Source: CAZNPL01 sp964574815 (lineage in GTDB: Bacteria; Planctomycetota; Phycisphaerae; UBA1845). From it: 64,000 bases of DNA. The notes beneath the pieces were generated by a model, which was not told the origin of the DNA, searched no databases, and saw only the letters and a list, made by a program, of their open reading frames with translations. Both the position numbers and the translations under genes were made by a program. Shown here piece by piece: positions 53,018-62,174 of the stretch (its first letter is position 1; the number at the start of each line of letters is the position of its first letter). The stretch is from positions 62,001 to 126,000 of the forward strand of contig CAZNPL010000005.1 of NCBI GenBank assembly GCA_964574815.1. Direction: 5' to 3'.

Positions 53018-55930
53018 CTAGCCTCCTTCGCCCATGCTGAGCGGTCGCTGCCACGCCTCGCGCAACTCGGCCACCCCGATGTCGGCGAGAATCTCGCTCC
53101 CGTGACGGATGCTGAGGCGAGCATCCTCAGTCACGACGCCGATGTCATGCACGTCATCGCTTTCTAAAGGCGCGTCCGGGCGGCACTCGAGTACGTAGCG
53201 GGCGGGGCCTTCCGCGAACAGCACATCGCGCATGTCTCCCTGTCCAACCCCCGAGCCAAATAAAATCGCCGCTCCGCGGTCGCCGGCGATGCACATTTCG
53301 GCGACGGCCACGGCCAGGCCGCCGTCGCTTACGTCGTGGGCAGCGACGACGTGGCCCGCCCGAATCCACGCAGCAACGCGCCGGTGAACCGCTGCGGCGC
53401 GCTCGAGAACGTCGGGCTGGCCGCACACAACGTAGTACAGGCGGTTGCCGGGTCGTTTGAGGTCCATCGTGATACAGCGGTGCACATCGGTAATAACGCT
53501 GACCGCGCTGATGAGCAGGGTGTTTGGAACGTTGACCGTCATTGGCAGGCCGACGCGGGCGGCATCCTCCGGCGACATCGTAAACTGATTGTTCAACGAG
53601 TCCTTGCCGGAGATGAACGGGAGACCGAAGGCAACAGCCGCGTCGTGCGCCCCGCGGCAGGCGCGTACCAGGGCGCCCAAGGCCTCGGGCGTATCGACGC
53701 CGCCCCAGCAGAAGTTGTCGAGGATGGCGGTCCGGTCCGGATCGCCGCCGACACAGATGACGTTGCGCAGGGCCTCGTCGACGGCTCGCGTGGCCATCAC
53801 GTAGGGGTCCGATTGAATCTGCGGGCAGATGCCGCAGGCAAGGGCGATGGCCGTGTCTCGATCCAGCCGCGGGCGGAGGACGGCCGCATCGGAGGGACCT
53901 TCGCCGGGGCCGACGAGCGGTTTCACAACGCTGCCACCCTGGACCTCGTGATCGTACTGGCGGATGACCCACTCCTTGGACGCGACGTCAAGGTCGGCCA
54001 GAAGTGTGAGAATTGTGTCGCGCACGGACCGTTCTGAGGGAACCGCGTCCATCCGCTGTACCGGTTCGCTTGGTCGAGGGCTCCAAGTGGCCTGGCGGGT
54101 CTGTTTCGGAAGGCCGCCGTGGAGGAATTCGAGGTCGAGGTCGCCGACCAGTGCTCCATGATACAGCACACGGAGGCGGCGGTCACTTGTGAACCGTCCG
54201 ATCACGGTGGTCTCGACGGACTCGGATCGGAACACGTCGAGGATCGGCTCCAGATTTTCCGGCGGGACGGCCAGCACCATGCGTTCCTGGGCCTCGGAGA
54301 TCCAGATCTCGTCATATCGCAGCCCGGCGTACTTCAGGGGCACCTCCTTCAATTCCACCTCGGCGCCGACGTCGGCGGCCATTTCCCCCACGGCGCTGCT
54401 CAGCCCGCCGGCGCCGCAGTCGGTGATCGCGTTGAACAGGCAGCCGGATTCGTGGTCGCGTGCGCGGAGGATCGCGTCGAGGACTTTCTTCTCTTCGATG
54501 GGGTTGCCGATCTGTACGGCGTGGGAGAACTCGTCCGCGTGTGTGCCGGTCAGCTCGCTGGATGAGAATGTGGCGCCGTGGATGCCGTCGCGTCCCGTTC
54601 GGCCGCCGACCAAGACGACGTGGTCGCCCGGCTGGGGGGCCTTGGCTATGCGATTACGCGGGATGAGTCCGACGCAACCGCAGAAGACAAGCGGGTTGGT
54701 CAGGTAGCGTTCGTCGAAGCAGATGGCGCCGTTGACGGTTGGAATGCCCATACGGTTGCCGTAGTCGCGCACGCCGGCCACCACGCCATGGAGGACGCGG
54801 CGCGGATGCAGGACGCCCTCGGGGAGACGGTCCTGCGGCCAGTCGGGCGGGGCCAGGCAGAACACGTCGGTCGATGCGATCGGCTTGGCGCCGAGGCCAC
54901 AGCCGAGGACGTCGCGGATGCAGCCGCCCACACCGGTGGCCGCCCCGCCGTACGGCTCGATGGCGGACGGGTGGTTGTGCGTTTCCACCTTGAAGGCGAT
55001 GCCGTACTCGTCATCGAGCGCGATCACGCCAGCATTATCCTCGAATACGGAGAGGCACCACGGGCGGTTCAGCGTCTGCGTGGCGGCGGCGATCGTGGAT
55101 TTCAGGAGGTTGTCGAAGCGGACCTCGACGAGGTCGTCGGTGCCGAACCCCGGCCCGCGATAGACAATGTCGCTCTTGAGGGTCTTGTGGACGCAGTGCT
55201 CGGACCAGGTCTGAGCGAGGGTCTCAAGTTCGAGGTCGGTGGGGTCGCGGCGTTCGCTTGCGAAGTGCGCCTGGATGGCCCGCATTTCGTCGAGCGAAAG
55301 AAACAGGTGCGCTTGGCGCGAGAGGTCGACCAGCGCCTGATCTTCCATTGCGCCCAACGCAACGCACCGAATTTCGAAAGGCGTTTGCTGAGGTTCTGGG
55401 AAGGCCGCCGGGACTTGATCGGTGTGTCCGAAGCCGCTCAGGAAGACCTGCTGAATGCAGTCGTTGGCGAAGACGTGGGTCGCAAGCCACTCGAGCTCAG
55501 CAAGGTCGCGGACGCCGTCCACGGAAAACCGCCATGCTGTGGCCACCTTGTCCACGCAAACACTGTTGGCGAATTTGACGGCGCAGAACTTGTGCAACAC
55601 CTGGAGTGTGCTTTGAGCCACCGGGTCCATGACGCCCGGTCGACAGTGAACTTCCACACAGGGCAGTGGTTTCGTTGCGGTCGGTGCGACGCTTTCCTGC
55701 GAGACGTCGAAGCCCTCGATGGCCGGATCGGCCAGGATGTCTCGGGCCATTGAGAAGACCGCGTGGCGCGTCAAGTTTCCCGCGAGCAGGAATGCTCGCG
55801 CGGATTGAATGGCGCGGATGTGTCGCTTTCCGTGGCCGTGCGCATCGGCCAGCATCCGCCGTCCCGGGGCATCGAACTCGGGGCGGATCGGGGACACCCA
55901 TACGCACCAGAGATCCTTCTCTTTACTCAC
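53018..55930 (-). CDS. purL: Phosphoribosylformylglycinamidine synthase PurL, with PurS-like N-terminal domains
   Basis: The enzyme amidates FGAR to FGAM with ATP. The chosen start is GTG at 55930, giving 970 residues. The first 90 residues (LWCVWVSPIRPEFDAPGRRM and on) and the next 90 (CVEVHCRPGVMDPVAQSTLQ) each resemble PurS, the small partner of short PurL. Then comes the synthetase core, with TWSEHCVHKTLKSDI, ETHNHPSAIEPYGGAATGVG, GATFSSSELTG and the C-terminal ADP-binding domains. No glutaminase domain is attached; PurQ is separate. This is an intermediate architecture between short PurL plus PurS and the long proteobacterial form. An upstream in-frame ATG at 56023 is less likely. Confidence 0.94.
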   Translation of the reverse strand: MSKEKDLWCVWVSPIRPEFDAPGRRMLADAHGHGKRHIRAIQSARAFLLAGNLTRHAVFSMARDILADPAIEGFDVSQESVAPTATKPLPCVEVHCRPGVMDPVAQSTLQVLHKFCAVKFANSVCVDKVATAWRFSVDGVRDLAELEWLATHVFANDCIQQVFLSGFGHTDQVPAAFPEPQQTPFEIRCVALGAMEDQALVDLSRQAHLFLSLDEMRAIQAHFASERRDPTDLELETLAQTWSEHCVHKTLKSDIVYRGPGFGTDDLVEVRFDNLLKSTIAAATQTLNRPWCLSVFEDNAGVIALDDEYGIAFKVETHNHPSAIEPYGGAATGVGGCIRDVLGCGLGAKPIASTDVFCLAPPDWPQDRLPEGVLHPRRVLHGVVAGVRDYGNRMGIPTVNGAICFDERYLTNPLVFCGCVGLIPRNRIAKAPQPGDHVVLVGGRTGRDGIHGATFSSSELTGTHADEFSHAVQIGNPIEEKKVLDAILRARDHESGCLFNAITDCGAGGLSSAVGEMAADVGAEVELKEVPLKYAGLRYDEIWISEAQERMVLAVPPENLEPILDVFRSESVETTVIGRFTSDRRLRVLYHGALVGDLDLEFLHGGLPKQTRQATWSPRPSEPVQRMDAVPSERSVRDTILTLLADLDVASKEWVIRQYDHEVQGGSVVKPLVGPGEGPSDAAVLRPRLDRDTAIALACGICPQIQSDPYVMATRAVDEALRNVICVGGDPDRTAILDNFCWGGVDTPEALGALVRACRGAHDAAVAFGLPFISGKDSLNNQFTMSPEDAARVGLPMTVNVPNTLLISAVSVITDVHRCITMDLKRPGNRLYYVVCGQPDVLERAAAVHRRVAAWIRAGHVVAAHDVSDGGLAVAVAEMCIAGDRGAAILFGSGVGQGDMRDVLFAEGPARYVLECRPDAPLESDDVHDIGVVTEDARLSIRHGSEILADIGVAELREAWQRPLSMGEGG

Positions 55931-56059
55931 GGCTGGGTAGAGTAATCGAACGGTGTTTCGAATGCACCCTTTCGTGGTGGGGCCGACGCCGAGCCCGGAT
56001 GGTGCAGGCTTGCGACGACGCACTCACGGCAGGGGGGTTTAAAACGCGCAATATTCACG

Positions 56060-56099
56060 CCGGGGGCGCACGTTCGTTGCCATAGCTTTCAGCCCCTGG
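56060..56099 (-). repeat. Degenerate REP-like element
   Basis: On the minus strand this reads CCAGGGGCTGAAAGCTATGG, then CAACGAACGTGCGCCCCCGG. It matches the layout of the complete copy at 62978 over most positions, but both palindromes are imperfect. It appears to be a decayed member of the same family. Confidence 0.5.
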
Positions 56100-56177
56100 T
56101 GACGTCCCTCACATTCTTGTCTCTTGTTTGGCACTTCGGCCTGCAGGGCTGACGAGACGCCCGCCTGGAACTCCGTC

Positions 56178-56190
56178 CGCCCTCCGGGCG
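56178..56190 (+). repeat. Isolated GC palindrome of the REP-like family
   Basis: The 13-base sequence CGCCCTCCGGGCG is identical to the second half of the complete elements. The preceding first hairpin is not clear here. Confidence 0.55.
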
Positions 56191-56218
56191 GAAAGACATG
56201 GTTTGGTTCTTCTCAGGT

Positions 56219-56262
56219 CCAGGGACTGAAGTCCCTGGCTACGATCGGTCGCCCTCCGGGCG
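56219..56262 (+). repeat. Two-hairpin REP-like element
   Basis: A perfect hairpin CCAGGGACTGAAGTCCCTGG (56219-56238) is followed by a short spacer and a second palindrome CGCCCTCCGGGCG (56250-56262). Near-identical units surround the RAYT transposase gene at 62 kb. This shows the element is mobile or amplified, probably in trans by that protein. Confidence 0.8.
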
Positions 56263-56506
56263 AGTACGTGTTCACCGGGGGTGGCATGGGCAAGCGGAGC
56301 CGCCAACGGCGGCGGAGCCTGCCCATGCGTTCCTTCTCTGTACGGCGTTGCCCGTGGCACGCTCCTCAGCACTCTGAACACGTACCCTGGCAAGCCGCCC
56401 GGAGCCGAACGCGCGTTCCTCGGGCCTTGTCCGCCGTGCACTCCTTGCAGTTCTGCAGGGCAGCAGGCATCAGGCGGCTCGCGGCGCGGTACTGAGGGCG
56501 CACAAA

Positions 56507-56535
56507 AAGCCCGGTGGGCAGAGCCCACCGGGCTT
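56507..56535 (-). terminator. Intrinsic terminator of the Cys-rich lipoprotein gene
   Basis: The arms AAGCCCGGTGGGC and GCCCACCGGGCTT (13 bases each) pair around a three-base loop, and on the minus strand the stem is followed by a run of T. It lies about 80 bases downstream of the minus-strand stop at 56614. This is the clearest intrinsic terminator in the window. Confidence 0.8.
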
Positions 56536-56613
56536 CGTGCTTTGTCAGTCGCTCGGGTCGAAGAACCCGCTGCTATGTTGCCAACGGCTTCGACAGACTA
56601 CTGTTCGCCGACA

Positions 56614-58392
56614 CTACGGGACGACGCAGCCGTCAATCGGATCGCACGCGATCGCGCCACCCGGATCGCCCGGACCCGGGCAGTTGGCGTCGTTCGGATT
56701 GTTCGAGCACGCGCCGGTCACACCGTCGCAGAAGTCGTCGGTGCAGTCGACGCCGTCGTCACAATCGGCGTTGGACGTGCAGTCTTCGCACGTGTCGGAG
56801 TTCTCGTTGCACACCTGAGGAGCGCACGGGTTGCCCAGTCCCACGCAACCGTCATCGTCGGCATCGGGGTCGCCCGGAATACAGGCATCTGCGCCGTCGC
56901 AGAAGAGCGGATCGGGGCAGTTGGTATCGTTGGGCGTGCTGGTGCACTCACCGGTCGCACCGTTGCAGACGTCGTCGGTGCAGGTGATGTCGTCGTCACA
57001 CTCGGCGTTGGACGTGCAGGCGTCGCAATCATCCGTGTTCTCGTTGCAGATCGGCGTCGGGTTCACGCACGGGTTGCCTGGCGATACGCAGCCGTCGTCA
57101 TCGGCCTCGGGGTCCGCCGGATCGCACACGTCGACACCGTCGCAGAACAAGTCGTTGTCACAGAACGCGTTGTTGGGGTCGTTGTCGCACGAACCATCGC
57201 CCTGGCACGTGTCGTCGGTGCAAGCCACGTCGTCGTCGCAGTCGGCGTCGACCTCACACGCCTCACAGTCGTCGGTCGACTCGTTGCAGACCGGCGTATT
57301 GCCGGCGCAGGGGTTGCCAGGACGCACGCAGCCGCTGCCGTCGTCGGCAACATCCGGATCGTTCGGCTCGCAGATGCCGCCGTCGCCCGTGCAGAACAGC
57401 CCGTCATCGCAGCGGGCGTCGATCTTCGTGAAGATGCACTCGCCCGTGCTGAGCTGGCAGGTGTCCGCTGTGCACGAGAAGCCGTCGTTGCAGTCGTCAT
57501 CCGTCGTGCACTCGATTTCCTCGCACTCGCCGTCCACACAGACCTGACCCGGCGGGCAGACGATCGGGTCGCCGGCGCAAACGCCGTCGGCACAAACGTC
57601 GTCTTCCGTGCAGGGGTCGCCGTCATCGCACGCGGCCGTGTTGTTGGTGATCACGCAGCCGTTCGCGTCGGCCTCGGGGTCATCGGGATCGCAGACGTCG
57701 TCGGTGCACTCATTCCCGTCGTCGCAATCGGCATCCTCGACACAGCCCGTGGCTTCGCACGTATCGGTGTCCTCGTTGCACACCTCAGGCGGCACACACG
57801 GGTCACCGCTGGACTCGCACGCGTCGGTGTCCTCGTTGCAGGACTCGGTGCCGTTGCAGAAGACGCCGTCGTCCGGGCATGGATCAGTGCCGTCGACACA
57901 GAGCTGATCGACGCACGTCTCCGTACCGTTGCAGAACAGGCCATCGTCGCAGTCGGCGTCAATCTCGCACTCGATCGCGACGCAGTCACCCGTCTCCGGG
58001 TCGCAGAACTCGCCCTCGGCGCACTCGACCGGCGTGTTAGTGCAGGTGGCGTTCGTGCAGGTATCGACCGTGCAGTTGTCGCCATCGTCGCAATTGGCGT
58101 CGGTGATGCACTCCACGCACACGTTGCCGCCCGCTTCGGAGCAGAAGCCCTGCGGGCAATCGGCGTCTACTAGGCATTCGACGCAGGCGTTGAGCACCGG
58201 GTTCTCTTCATTGACTGCGCAGAACGGCGTATCAGGGAATCTCTCCTCACAATCCGCGTTCGTCTGGCAAACCGGACAACCGCTCACCATCGCCAGCGAA
58301 ACCGCCAGCGTCAGGCCCATGCCGACCTTCAGGAGGCCCTGAAACCTTCCAGCACGGCGCCCCACTTTTCCATTACGTTTCGGTTTCATCAT
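56614..58392 (-). CDS. Secreted Cys-rich repeat lipoprotein
   Basis: The protein starts MMKPKRNGKVGRRAGR with GGAGG upstream. A hydrophobic segment (LLKVGMGLTLAVSLAMVSGC) ends in a lipobox-like site, so it is probably lipidated at that Cys. The remaining 540 residues are Asp/Cys-rich repeats of about 40-50 residues built on the pattern CDDGxxCTxDxC, for example NCDDGDNCTVDTCTN, DCDDGLFCNGTETC and ACDDGDPCTEDDVC. Such repeats occur in cell-surface proteins of myxobacteria and planctomycetes, with disulfides and possibly Ca binding. It ends DPIDGCVVP. It has no operon partner. The function is unknown; a surface or adhesion role is a guess. Confidence 0.85.
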   Translation of the reverse strand: MMKPKRNGKVGRRAGRFQGLLKVGMGLTLAVSLAMVSGCPVCQTNADCEERFPDTPFCAVNEENPVLNACVECLVDADCPQGFCSEAGGNVCVECITDANCDDGDNCTVDTCTNATCTNTPVECAEGEFCDPETGDCVAIECEIDADCDDGLFCNGTETCVDQLCVDGTDPCPDDGVFCNGTESCNEDTDACESSGDPCVPPEVCNEDTDTCEATGCVEDADCDDGNECTDDVCDPDDPEADANGCVITNNTAACDDGDPCTEDDVCADGVCAGDPIVCPPGQVCVDGECEEIECTTDDDCNDGFSCTADTCQLSTGECIFTKIDARCDDGLFCTGDGGICEPNDPDVADDGSGCVRPGNPCAGNTPVCNESTDDCEACEVDADCDDDVACTDDTCQGDGSCDNDPNNAFCDNDLFCDGVDVCDPADPEADDDGCVSPGNPCVNPTPICNENTDDCDACTSNAECDDDITCTDDVCNGATGECTSTPNDTNCPDPLFCDGADACIPGDPDADDDGCVGLGNPCAPQVCNENSDTCEDCTSNADCDDGVDCTDDFCDGVTGACSNNPNDANCPGPGDPGGAIACDPIDGCVVP

Positions 58393-59633
58393 TACTCTCT
58401 GACCTCCAGATGGAGACGCGGGCGCGAATCCCGTCACGCGCTGTCCCGTCTCGACCTAACCTTCCACTCTTTTCCAGAATACAAGCAACCAACGCCGCTT
58501 GCTGTGACCGCGCACACCACTCGGCGTTACCGATTTTTCGCACCGTCAAACAAACTCAGCGATCTTCCCCCCGGCGTCCCTTCGACCGCACGTTGCGCCC
58601 TTCAAAGAAGACGCATACTCTCATTGCTCTCGTGCCAGCCCGAACAGCGGTAATTTCCATCACGGATGGAGATGGTGGCTAACATCGCAACTGATAACAC
58701 GCGCCAACCATCAGTCACGACCCGCCTCCCTGCACGACCGCCACGCCCGGGCTGCCAGCGCCGGACGCCCAATTCAAAACTCCAACCAGCGGGCGAATTG
58801 TAGAAGTTGCCAGGGTCGCGTCAACACCTAATTCACGAAAAAAAGGCGCCGTACGCCCATCCCATGGGTCGCAGCAGAGACCGCGCCGCACATCTCGCGC
58901 CGCAAGCACCTCGTCTCCTCGTCATCGGCGCTCGGCCGGAGAATCCTTGAACTTTTGCAGGTGGCCTCCTGAACAAGGAACCTCGCGTTCAAAACACCAA
59001 CGAGAGGCTTGCCGACCGGGGTGACCGCGTGCGGGGCTGGACCGCCAACGGCCCGAGCCGCCGGACTCGGCACGGATCGCCGAGAAGAAAACGTCGTAAC
59101 TTCTTATGAAAAACAAGCTTACAGCCGACAAGCCGGACCGCCTGGCCGCGCTTCGCTGGTCGTCGATTCGGCACCATACAGATCTCTGCCGGTCGGGCGC
59201 ATGTTCGCCTGCGGCGAGGACGCCACGCTCTTGTCGCCCCTTCCTCCGGGTGCCACTCATTTCCATCGCAACTTGCAGTTCGTAATGCTGCGACCCATGG
59301 GCCGAGCGTGTTGGCGGCGGACGAACATGTCCGCGTTGCGGTGGGTTGAATTGTGAATAACAGTACTGAAATGTCGTGTTCAGGGCAGTCCCGTCTTCCG
59401 CGGAGCGCCGTCAGCGCTCGTTCGGACCTGCGTCGGGTACGCTTTACCTTGAAACGCACAGCAGGAACGCTTCATCGCGGCGCACGCGACGCTGGGGAGT
59501 TGGCGAGTGACCCACCGGCTGTAGAGGTGGAAGGGCGGCCGTGACAAGCGGTAACGGTGAACGGAGTCGAGGTACTGCGACCTTGGACCGCATCCGTTAA
59601 GATGGCCTTGGCCGGAGAGGACGGAGCGTTGCG
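58393..59633. other. Intergenic region of about 1.2 kb without a supported gene
   Basis: Between the lipoprotein and the VOC gene lie several short open frames on both strands, but none has convincing protein character or a ribosome site. The lipoprotein promoter should be near 58400-58500. No tRNA, CRISPR or REP-like copy was seen in it. Confidence 0.45.
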
Positions 59634-60038
59634 ATGCCGGGAATCGAGCACATTCTGGAAACGTGCCTTTACGGGAAGAATCTGGCGGAGATGGAGCGTT
59701 TTTACGCAGAGACGCTGGGTCTGGCGAAGATGTCGGAAGAGTACCCGCGGCACGTATTCTTCAAAGTCAGCGACCGCAGTGTGCTGCTGATCTTCAACCC
59801 GGAGGAGACCGTCAAGGATCAGGACGTACCCTCGCACGGGGCGAGCGGGGCTCAGCACGTGGCGTTCGCCGTCAAGACGGCCGACCTCGATGCGTGGCGG
59901 GAGCAGCTCATCCAGCGAGGTGTCGACATCGAGCGCCAGATCGACTGGCCCAACGGGGCGAAGTCGGTCTACTTCCGTGACCCGGCCGGGAACTCCGTCG
60001 AGCTTGTCACGGACAATATCTGGAATCGCCCGGGTTGA
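59634..60038 (+). CDS. VOC-family protein (glyoxalase/bleomycin resistance/dioxygenase fold)
   Basis: The 134-residue protein has the two beta-alpha-beta-beta-beta units of this metal-binding fold: IEHILETCLYGKNLAEMERF at the N-terminus, HVAFAVKTADLDAWREQLIQ in the middle, and SVYFRDPAGNSVELVTDN at the end. The His and Glu in GAQHVAF and NSVELVT fit the metal sites. GGAG precedes the ATG. It lies 27 bases before the thioredoxin/NHL gene, so the two may be co-transcribed. The substrate is unknown. Confidence 0.93.
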   Translation: MPGIEHILETCLYGKNLAEMERFYAETLGLAKMSEEYPRHVFFKVSDRSVLLIFNPEETVKDQDVPSHGASGAQHVAFAVKTADLDAWREQLIQRGVDIERQIDWPNGAKSVYFRDPAGNSVELVTDNIWNRPG

Positions 60039-60065
60039 GTAACGGGGCGTGCGGGAGGGTCGTTG

Positions 60066-61982
60066 ATGGAAGCGAGGGTACGGGCGCCGCAGTTGGAAAG
60101 CCCGTTGGGCTGGCTCAACACGGACCGGCCGCTGCGCGTGGGCCGGGAACTGCACGGGCAGGTCGTTTTGCTCGATTTCTGGACGTACTGCTGCATCAAC
60201 TGCATCCACATCCTGCCGGATTTGAAGTACCTGGAACGTAAATACGCCAACCGGCCGTTCGTGGTCATTGGCGTCCACAGCGCCAAGTTCACTAACGAAG
60301 CCTCGCGGCAGACGATCCGGGCTGCGATTCATCGATATGAAATCGAGCACCCGGTGATCGTGGACGACCGGATGAAGATCTGGCAGGCGTACGGGGCGCG
60401 GAGCTGGCCGACATACGTATTGATCGACCCGGAGGGTTACGTCGCACTGCACACGGCGGGTGAGGGGCAGCGGGAAACTTTGGATCGGGCGATCGGGGAG
60501 GTCATGGAGCACCATGAAGCCCAGGAGACGCTGGCGGATGGGCCGTTGACGGTGCGCCGGGACGGACTGGTGGAGCCGGCGACGGGGCTGGCGTTTCCCG
60601 GCAAGGTGCTGGCCGATGCCGACGGACAACGCGTTTTTATCGCTGATTCGAACCACAATCGGATCGTGGTCACGGGCTGGCCCGACAAGCGAGGCCGGTG
60701 CGATCTGATTCAGGTCGTGGGATCGGGCGCCATCGGCCGCGACGACGGTCCGGCGGAGTCGGCTTCGTTCGATCACCCCCAGGGGATGGCTGTTTCCGGC
60801 GACACACTCTACGTGGCCGACACGGAGAACCACCTCATCCGGGCCGTTGATCTGAACACCTGGCAGGTGAGCACGGCGGTGGGCACGGGCGAGATGGGAT
60901 ACGACCGGGCCGGCGGGGCCATGGGCGTTCAGCAGGCGATCAGCACGCCGTGGGACGTGTGCATGGAGGGCGGGACGCTTTACGTTGCTATGGCGGGGCT
61001 GCATCAGATCTGGCGGATCGAGATGCCGATCGGCTTCGCGCGGGCGTTCGCGGGAACGGGGCGTGAGAACATCGTGGACGGGCCGACCGAATCGGCGGCG
61101 CTGTCGCAGCCGTCGGGCGTGTGTCTGCTGGGCGGCAAGCTTTACTTTGCTGACAGCGAGGTCAGTGCGGTTCGGGGAATCGACCTGGCATCCGAGCAGG
61201 TGTTCACGATCATCGGGCAGGGGTTGTTCGTCTTTGGTGACAAGGATGGCAAACACCCGGCGGCGCGCTTGCAGCATCCGCTGGGCGTCACGCCGTGGGG
61301 CGATAAGCTGCTCGTCGCGGACACCTACAATCACAAGATCAAGGTCGTCGACCCGGCCGAGCGAAGTGCGACGGCGCTGTACGGAACGGGGCAGCCGTGC
61401 ACGGCGACGCCCGACGGAGGGTTGGGACTGTTCGAGCCGGGCGGGCTCAACGTTGCCGGGGATACGCTGTTTATTGCGGACACGAACAACCATCGCATCG
61501 TGATGGTTGACTTGAAGACGCACCGATGGGTCGAGTTGTCGGTCAATGGCCTGTCGCGGCCGGAAGGGCCGGCGGGCGCCGGAGATCGAATGATCGAGGT
61601 GGAACTGGTGACGGTTGCATCGGATGGCGACCTGGAATTGTCGCTCGACGTCACGCTGCCGCAGGGAGCGCATCTCAACGCCGAGGCTCCATGGACGGCG
61701 CAAGCGACTGAGGATGGCCGCGTGCTTGCTCAGGTAACAGGGTACAGTGACGCGCCGCCGCTTCTGATTAAGGTTCCGGCGCCGGTCGGCAACCGGTTCG
61801 AAGTGACATTGAGCTTCGTCTACTGCACGGATGGCGAAGGTGCGTTGTGCGTGCCCGGGGAGGTCCGTTGGCGCGTGCCGGTGAGACGTGCAACCGAAGG
61901 CGACAAGCGGGTACCATTGGAGGCGACGGTCGCAGCGCCACGCGCGCTTCCGGAGGCGCCGTCGCAAGGCGCTGGTGCTTGA
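60066..61982 (+). CDS. Thioredoxin-like/NHL-repeat protein (NHLRC2-like)
   Basis: About 638 residues. The N-terminal thioredoxin-like domain has LLDFWTYCCINCIHILPDLK, in which the CCINC motif replaces the usual CxxC. A six-bladed NHL beta-propeller follows (VLADADGQRVFIADSNHNRI, then DTLYVADTENHLIRAVDL and LLVADTYNHKIKVVDPAE). A C-terminal beta domain has VYCTDGEGALCVPGEVRW. This is the same order as vertebrate NHLRC2. No signal peptide is visible, so it is probably cytoplasmic. The start ATG at 60066 has GGAGG nearby. The role is unknown, but the redox motif suggests thiol chemistry. Confidence 0.9.
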   Translation: MEARVRAPQLESPLGWLNTDRPLRVGRELHGQVVLLDFWTYCCINCIHILPDLKYLERKYANRPFVVIGVHSAKFTNEASRQTIRAAIHRYEIEHPVIVDDRMKIWQAYGARSWPTYVLIDPEGYVALHTAGEGQRETLDRAIGEVMEHHEAQETLADGPLTVRRDGLVEPATGLAFPGKVLADADGQRVFIADSNHNRIVVTGWPDKRGRCDLIQVVGSGAIGRDDGPAESASFDHPQGMAVSGDTLYVADTENHLIRAVDLNTWQVSTAVGTGEMGYDRAGGAMGVQQAISTPWDVCMEGGTLYVAMAGLHQIWRIEMPIGFARAFAGTGRENIVDGPTESAALSQPSGVCLLGGKLYFADSEVSAVRGIDLASEQVFTIIGQGLFVFGDKDGKHPAARLQHPLGVTPWGDKLLVADTYNHKIKVVDPAERSATALYGTGQPCTATPDGGLGLFEPGGLNVAGDTLFIADTNNHRIVMVDLKTHRWVELSVNGLSRPEGPAGAGDRMIEVELVTVASDGDLELSLDVTLPQGAHLNAEAPWTAQATEDGRVLAQVTGYSDAPPLLIKVPAPVGNRFEVTLSFVYCTDGEGALCVPGEVRWRVPVRRATEGDKRVPLEATVAAPRALPEAPSQGAGA

Positions 61983-62091
61983 TTCTTTCTTTTGTGCATC
62001 ACTTGCAGGACGTGCTTGGTCTGCAATGCGCCGGCTCTTCGGACCGAATCACCAAATCGAAGAGAGGGATAGGAAGGGGGCGCTTGACTCG

Positions 62092-62133
62092 AGAGGCTGA
62101 AGCCTCTGGCAACCAACACGCGCCCTCCGGGCG
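62092..62133 (+). repeat. Two-hairpin REP-like element upstream of the RAYT gene
   Basis: The first hairpin is AGAGGCTGAAGCCTCT (62092-62107). It is followed by GGCAACCAACACG and the palindrome CGCCCTCCGGGCG (62121-62133). It has the same layout as the copies at 56219 and 62978. It lies about 40 bases upstream of the transposase start. Confidence 0.8.
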
Positions 62134-62174
62134 AGAGAAGTCGCACGGCTTGGGGAGGATATCGCGGTCGAATC

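Larger units (their letters stand above)
55931..56613. other. Intergenic region carrying REP-like elements and a terminator
   Basis: About 680 bases between the divergent PurL gene and the Cys-rich lipoprotein. It holds a complete two-hairpin element at 56219-56262, a single CGCCCTCCGGGCG palindrome at 56178-56190, a degenerate copy near 56060-56099, and the terminator at 56507-56535. No protein gene is supported. Confidence 0.7.

Noticed and set aside
56281..58173. Long open frame antisense to the Cys-rich lipoprotein
   Set aside because: It reads as a low-complexity Val/Ala/Arg protein produced by translating Asp/Cys-rich repeats backwards. The lipoprotein frame has a signal peptide, a ribosome site and a terminator.
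59472..61967. Very long open frame antisense to the thioredoxin/NHL gene
   Set aside because: It is a by-product of the high-GC codon bias on the other strand. It lacks recognisable domains, and its residue composition is typical of shadow frames.
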